This document shows, one piece after another, positions 60,996 through 64,000 of a stretch of 64,000 nt of DNA (position 1 is the stretch's first letter; each line of letters starts with the position of its first letter). The stretch comes from Allomuricauda sp. M10 (GTDB lineage: Bacteria; Bacteroidota; Bacteroidia; Flavobacteriales; Flavobacteriaceae): positions 558,001 through 622,000 of the forward strand of contig NZ_JAJGBN010000002.1 in NCBI RefSeq assembly GCF_020782875.1, read 5' to 3'. The translations under genes and the position numbers were made by a program. The notes below the pieces were generated by a model. The model saw only the letters and a list, made by a program, of their open reading frames with translations. It was not told where the DNA came from and did not search any database.

Positions 60996-62493
60996 CTAAA
61001 GCACCTGGGTTATCATAAGGTTTAACATCCCTTAATCCTGCTTTGGTGAGCATTTCAACGGCCTGTTCTTTCATATCTTCCCTCATTTTCCATTCGTTGT
61101 CCTTGAATTCAGCATCAAAAGTAACGGTAGGAAGACCCCATTGGTCTTTTTTATCATAGTCAAGGGTCATACGGTTATCTTCATAAGGAAGTACTTCACC
61201 GAACCCGCCCATACCAAAGGTCCAACCTCCAGCATTCAACATGGCGTCCTTATACTCTTTTCCATAGGAAAGCTCGGCAACGGTCTGTTCCCAGCTACCT
61301 CTTCCAGCTCCTCCTTGGTATCCGTATCCACGGATGAACTTGTCGGTATTGGAACTACCGCCTAAATTCCTGAACCTAGGGATATAGATGCCGTTCGGCT
61401 TTCTTCCTTTGTAAAATTTATCTTCGAATCCATCGAACTTGCCACTGGCGCCAACGCCCAAATGGTGGTCCATGACATTTCTTCCCAATTGGTCGGAATC
61501 ATTTCCGAGTCCGTTAGGGAACCTATCGGATTTTGACTGCATCAAAATGGAAGTGGAAGCGATCGCGGAGGCGCAAAGGAAAATCACTTTCGCCTTGAAC
61601 ACGAACTCCTCTTTGGTCTCCCTGTCGATCACCTTGACACCCGTTGCCTTTTGGGTATTGGGGTCGTAAATGACCTCGTGAACGATACTATCCGGTCTTA
61701 GGGTAAGGTTTCCTGTCTTCTCGGCTGCGGGCAGCGTTGATGACAAGCTGCTGAAGTAGGCCCCGAAAGGACAGCCACGGATACAACGGTTTCTATATTG
61801 GCAACGCACACGGCCATCGCCCTCGAATTTTTTGTCACTGTTGATGTGGGCGGTCCGACCGGCAGTCACCACGCGGCCATCAAAATTTTCGGCCACTTTT
61901 TCACGGAAATGCTGCTCTACACAATTCAATTCCATCATGGGCTCGAAGATTCCATCAGGTAATTGTTCCAATCCCAAATTTTCACCGGAAACACCGATAT
62001 AACTTTCCACTTTATCGTACCAAGGGGCAATGTCCTTGTAACGAACGGGCCAGTCCACAGCGATACCATCATTTTTGTTGGCACCGAAGTCGATATCGCT
62101 CCAGCGATAACTTTGGCGACCCCACATGATGGAACGTCCGCCCACGTGGTAACCACGCATCCAATCGAAACGCTTGGTTTCATTGTACGGATGGTCAATA
62201 TCATCCACGAACCAATGATTGGAAGCGGAATTGGTAGTATAACCCGTCCTGGATTGCTTTTCTTGTCGGGCTTTTTGTTCCCTTGTCAACTGCCCGCGAT
62301 TAGGAAGGTCCCAGGCATCCAAATTGGCCGTTGGGTAATCTTCGCGGTGTTTTTTCATCGGGCCACGCTCCAAGACCAGGGTCTTGAGACCGTTCTCGCA
62401 CAGTTCCTTGGCAGCCCAACCGCCGCTGATGCCTGTGCCCACCACAATGGCATCATAGGATTCCTGTTCATCGTTGAAATAAAATTTGCTCAT
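60775..62493 (-). CDS. GMC family FAD oxidoreductase
   Basis: A 572-residue flavoenzyme of the glucose-methanol-choline family. The FAD fold is DAIVVGTGISGGWAAKELCENGLKTLVLERG (residues 14-44); GGRSIMWGRQSYRW near 116 is the first GMC signature region, and CRYRNRCIRGCPFG-like residues near 230 hold a cysteine cluster common in this subgroup. The C-terminal active-site residues are in GIHEMGTARMG (His) and NPSLTYMAFTARAANHAA (Asn). With the coupled subunit-3 gene it likely forms a periplasmic sugar or polyol dehydrogenase. The last ~70 codons are GC-rich while the first ~500 have the normal composition. Confidence 0.92.
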   Translation of the reverse strand: MSKFYFNDEQESYDAIVVGTGISGGWAAKELCENGLKTLVLERGPMKKHREDYPTANLDAWDLPNRGQLTREQKARQEKQSRTGYTTNSASNHWFVDDIDHPYNETKRFDWMRGYHVGGRSIMWGRQSYRWSDIDFGANKNDGIAVDWPVRYKDIAPWYDKVESYIGVSGENLGLEQLPDGIFEPMMELNCVEQHFREKVAENFDGRVVTAGRTAHINSDKKFEGDGRVRCQYRNRCIRGCPFGAYFSSLSSTLPAAEKTGNLTLRPDSIVHEVIYDPNTQKATGVKVIDRETKEEFVFKAKVIFLCASAIASTSILMQSKSDRFPNGLGNDSDQLGRNVMDHHLGVGASGKFDGFEDKFYKGRKPNGIYIPRFRNLGGSSNTDKFIRGYGYQGGAGRGSWEQTVAELSYGKEYKDAMLNAGGWTFGMGGFGEVLPYEDNRMTLDYDKKDQWGLPTVTFDAEFKDNEWKMREDMKEQAVEMLTKAGLRDVKPYDNPGALGLGIHEMGTARMGLDPKTSVVNGYNQVHTCKNVYVTDGAFMTSANCVNPSLTYMAFTARAANHAAQELKKGNI

Positions 62494-62798
62494 TTAGTAT
62501 AATCTTAGTTGGCTCAATTTACCAATAATTACCTTACGGTTCAAAGATGTTTCGCTGAATAGCAAACCTTTACCCGTAAAAATGGAAATGCAACAGGTGA
62601 ACGGGATTTAGGAGAACCCTTCCAGAAGTGGTGATTAGCAGGGATATAAGTGTTAAAACAACGCTTTTGCTGTTTTATGTTAAAATTAAAAAACCTTCCA
62701 AAATAGTCTCTTGAAAGGGTTTTAAGTGGTCCGTCCCTTGGGCTAAACCAGCTACCCCCTGAGCGATAAGGACCCTCAATTTGCCGAGACCTAGCTCT
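62494..62798. other. 305-base intergenic region between the GMC and LytTR genes
   Basis: No open reading frame of note. Near the GMC start, a weak minus-strand promoter can be drawn (TTG at 62593-62591, 20 bases, AAGGTTTG at 62570-62563). Around 62731-62774 a GGTCC...GGACC pair encloses C-rich and G-rich segments that could fold; it is not a recognisable tRNA. No clear terminator hairpin with T-run was found for the LytTR gene. Confidence 0.4.
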
Positions 62799-63521
62799 TT
62801 ATCGACTCAAAATTCTTTTGGTCACAAATTCACTGAAGAAAAAGTCCCGATAGGTATTTCCAATGGGAATTTCATTTTCACCAATATACACAGTGTTGTT
62901 ATCTACCGATTCAATATGTTTGGAATTGATCACGTAGGATTTGCTGACCCTCACGAAACTGTTTTTGGGAAGCTGGTCGTAAATTGTTTTGATGTTCATG
63001 GCGGTAATCAGCTTTTGGTTTTGGGTATGCACTACCACATAATCCTTTAGGCCTTCAATAAACAGAATGTCATCAAAATATATCTTGAAAATCTTCCGGT
63101 CCGCCTTGATGAAAAAATAATCCTCGGCAACACCTTCAATATTGTTGTTCGTATAATCCACCTTGAGCAATTTGGAATAGGTGCGTGCCTTGTCCACCGC
63201 TTTTTGGAACCGTTCCAATTTTACCGGTTTAATAAGGTAATCGATGGCATCCACTTCATAGCTGTCGGTGGCGAACTCGGAAAATGCAGTGGTAAATATT
63301 ACGAAACTTTCCTTTGGAATGTTCCTGGCAAAATCAATACCATTTATCCCCGGCATTTGTATATCAAGAAAAATCAGGTCAACGTTGTGGCTAGCCAAAA
63401 ATTTGCCGACCAGCCCCGTACCGTTGAACGACCCAATGAGATGCAATCCATTGGTCTGGTCGATCAACATTTGTATGGCCTCCCGGGCCAAGGGTTCGTC
63501 GTCCACAATGATACAGTTCAT
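62799..63521 (-). CDS. LytTR family response regulator
   Basis: A 240-residue regulator. The receiver (1-120) has Asp53 as phospho-acceptor in LIFLDIQMPGINGIDFA and the acidic pair in IIVDDEP. The LytTR DNA-binding domain spans about 137-240 (YFFIKADRKIFKIYFDDILFIEGLKDYVVVHT, LPKNSFVRVSKSYVINSKHIES). The ATG at 63521 opens directly on the receiver and overlaps the kinase stop by four bases (ATGA), giving a coupled pair. In Bacteroidetes such pairs control diverse functions; the target is unknown here. Confidence 0.93.
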   Translation of the reverse strand: MNCIIVDDEPLAREAIQMLIDQTNGLHLIGSFNGTGLVGKFLASHNVDLIFLDIQMPGINGIDFARNIPKESFVIFTTAFSEFATDSYEVDAIDYLIKPVKLERFQKAVDKARTYSKLLKVDYTNNNIEGVAEDYFFIKADRKIFKIYFDDILFIEGLKDYVVVHTQNQKLITAMNIKTIYDQLPKNSFVRVSKSYVINSKHIESVDNNTVYIGENEIPIGNTYRDFFFSEFVTKRILSR

Positions 63522-64000
63522 AAAACCATGGTTAGGGTTACACAATAGGAATCTTGGGTATCCTCTATCTTTAAAACATGTGATGAAGGGAACAATAGTT
63601 CCAATCGGCGTTTCACATTAGTCAGCCCTAGCCCTCCAGAGGTGCTGTTAATGGCTTTTACCGCGGGCTTGGAATTGATGCACTTGAAGTAAAGTTCGTC
63701 ATTTATCACCACAAAAAACAAATTCACAAAAGAAGATTTGGCCGAATCGTTGTTGTGCTTTACTGCATTTTCCACAAAAGAGATGAACAACAGGGGTGGC
63801 ACTTGGACCCCGCTCAAATCCCCCTCCTTCGATATTACAAAATCAAAATTGTCCCGGCGCACCTTTTCCAGGTTCAAAAAATCCTCTAAAAAATGAATGT
63901 CCGAGGTCAATAACACCTTGTCACGGGCACTATCGTATAACTGATATCGTAATAGGTCGCTCAATTTTACCAAGACCTGTGAGGCTTTTTCGGGGTCCTT
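63518..64000 (-). CDS. LytS-type sensor histidine kinase, C-terminal part
   Basis: The frame is open to the window edge, so only the C-terminal 160 residues are present. The visible part starts in the His_kinase domain (KDPEKASQVLVKLSDLLRYQLYDS, HFLEDFLNLEKVRRDNF), followed by the ATPase: VPPLLFISFVENAVKHNND is the N-box and GGLGLTNVKRRLELLF the G-box. Sensor and membrane segments lie outside. It is coupled to the LytTR regulator gene by an ATGA overlap and should phosphorylate it. Confidence 0.92.
   Translation of the reverse strand, partial: KDPEKASQVLVKLSDLLRYQLYDSARDKVLLTSDIHFLEDFLNLEKVRRDNFDFVISKEGDLSGVQVPPLLFISFVENAVKHNNDSAKSSFVNLFFVVINDELYFKCINSKPAVKAINSTSGGLGLTNVKRRLELLFPSSHVLKIEDTQDSYCVTLTMVL

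Noticed and set aside
62725..62780. Possible tRNA gene on the minus strand
   Set aside because: A D-arm-like stretch is present, but no matching D stem, anticodon arm or T-arm GGTTC motif follows.

Overview
The window looks like a chromosomal segment of a marine Flavobacteriaceae bacterium (Muricauda/Flagellimonas-like is my best guess from protein style and a GC content in the low-to-mid 40s; no database was searched). Signs are the Bacteroidetes promoter pattern (TTG, about 19 bases, TAnnTTTG) ahead of several genes, A-rich gene leaders without Shine-Dalgarno sequences, and family variants typical of Flavobacteriia. I see no rRNA, tRNA, insertion sequence, prophage or CRISPR array.

Layout. 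1-8063, mostly minus strand: start of recJ, lysoplasmalogenase, OsmC, a uracil-DNA-glycosylase-like protein, a YHS / small membrane protein / SnoaL trio, an AraC regulator with two DNA-binding domains, a DUF819 transporter coupled to a periplasmic M14-type deacylase, rsmI and an unknown gene. 8220-15825: tdk-alr, mscL, asd, a prolyl oligopeptidase lipoprotein, an ABC ATPase overlapping an ArfB-type ribosome-rescue hydrolase, and a GreA-like protein. 15837-18553: an NtrY/NtrC-like two-component pair, divergent from a small Spy-like periplasmic protein.

19330-47698 is the standout: an unbroken run of 14 plus-strand genes over 28.4 kb, with a TolC-like outer-membrane protein, a MacA/HlyD-like adaptor, a MacB-type ATPase, then TEN consecutive, intact, roughly 800-residue MacB/FtsX permease paralogues, and a second, slightly degenerate ATPase. 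One adaptor, one outer-membrane channel and two ATPases therefore serve ten permeases whose periplasmic domains differ while their membrane and coupling segments are conserved. The fifth permease is clearly AT-richer than its neighbours, and the spacers on both sides of the second are near-identical, so the array seems to have grown both by tandem duplication and by import. The adjacent sigma-54-type regulator is the obvious candidate controller, but no correctly spaced sigma-54 promoter was found.

47771-62493: an FAD oxidoreductase, then the lipid and cofactor block accC-accB-fabH-rpmF-yceD-pdxA with divergent ribE, a sodium:solute symporter, a TauE-type exporter, a large M14 carboxypeptidase, and a GMC oxidoreductase coupled to its gluconate-dehydrogenase-subunit-3-like partner. 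The partner gene and the last ~70 codons of the GMC gene form a sharply bounded GC-rich patch (about 60-65% against 43%), which suggests a recombinational replacement ending inside the GMC gene. The window closes with a LytTR regulator and its LytS-type kinase, which runs off the edge.
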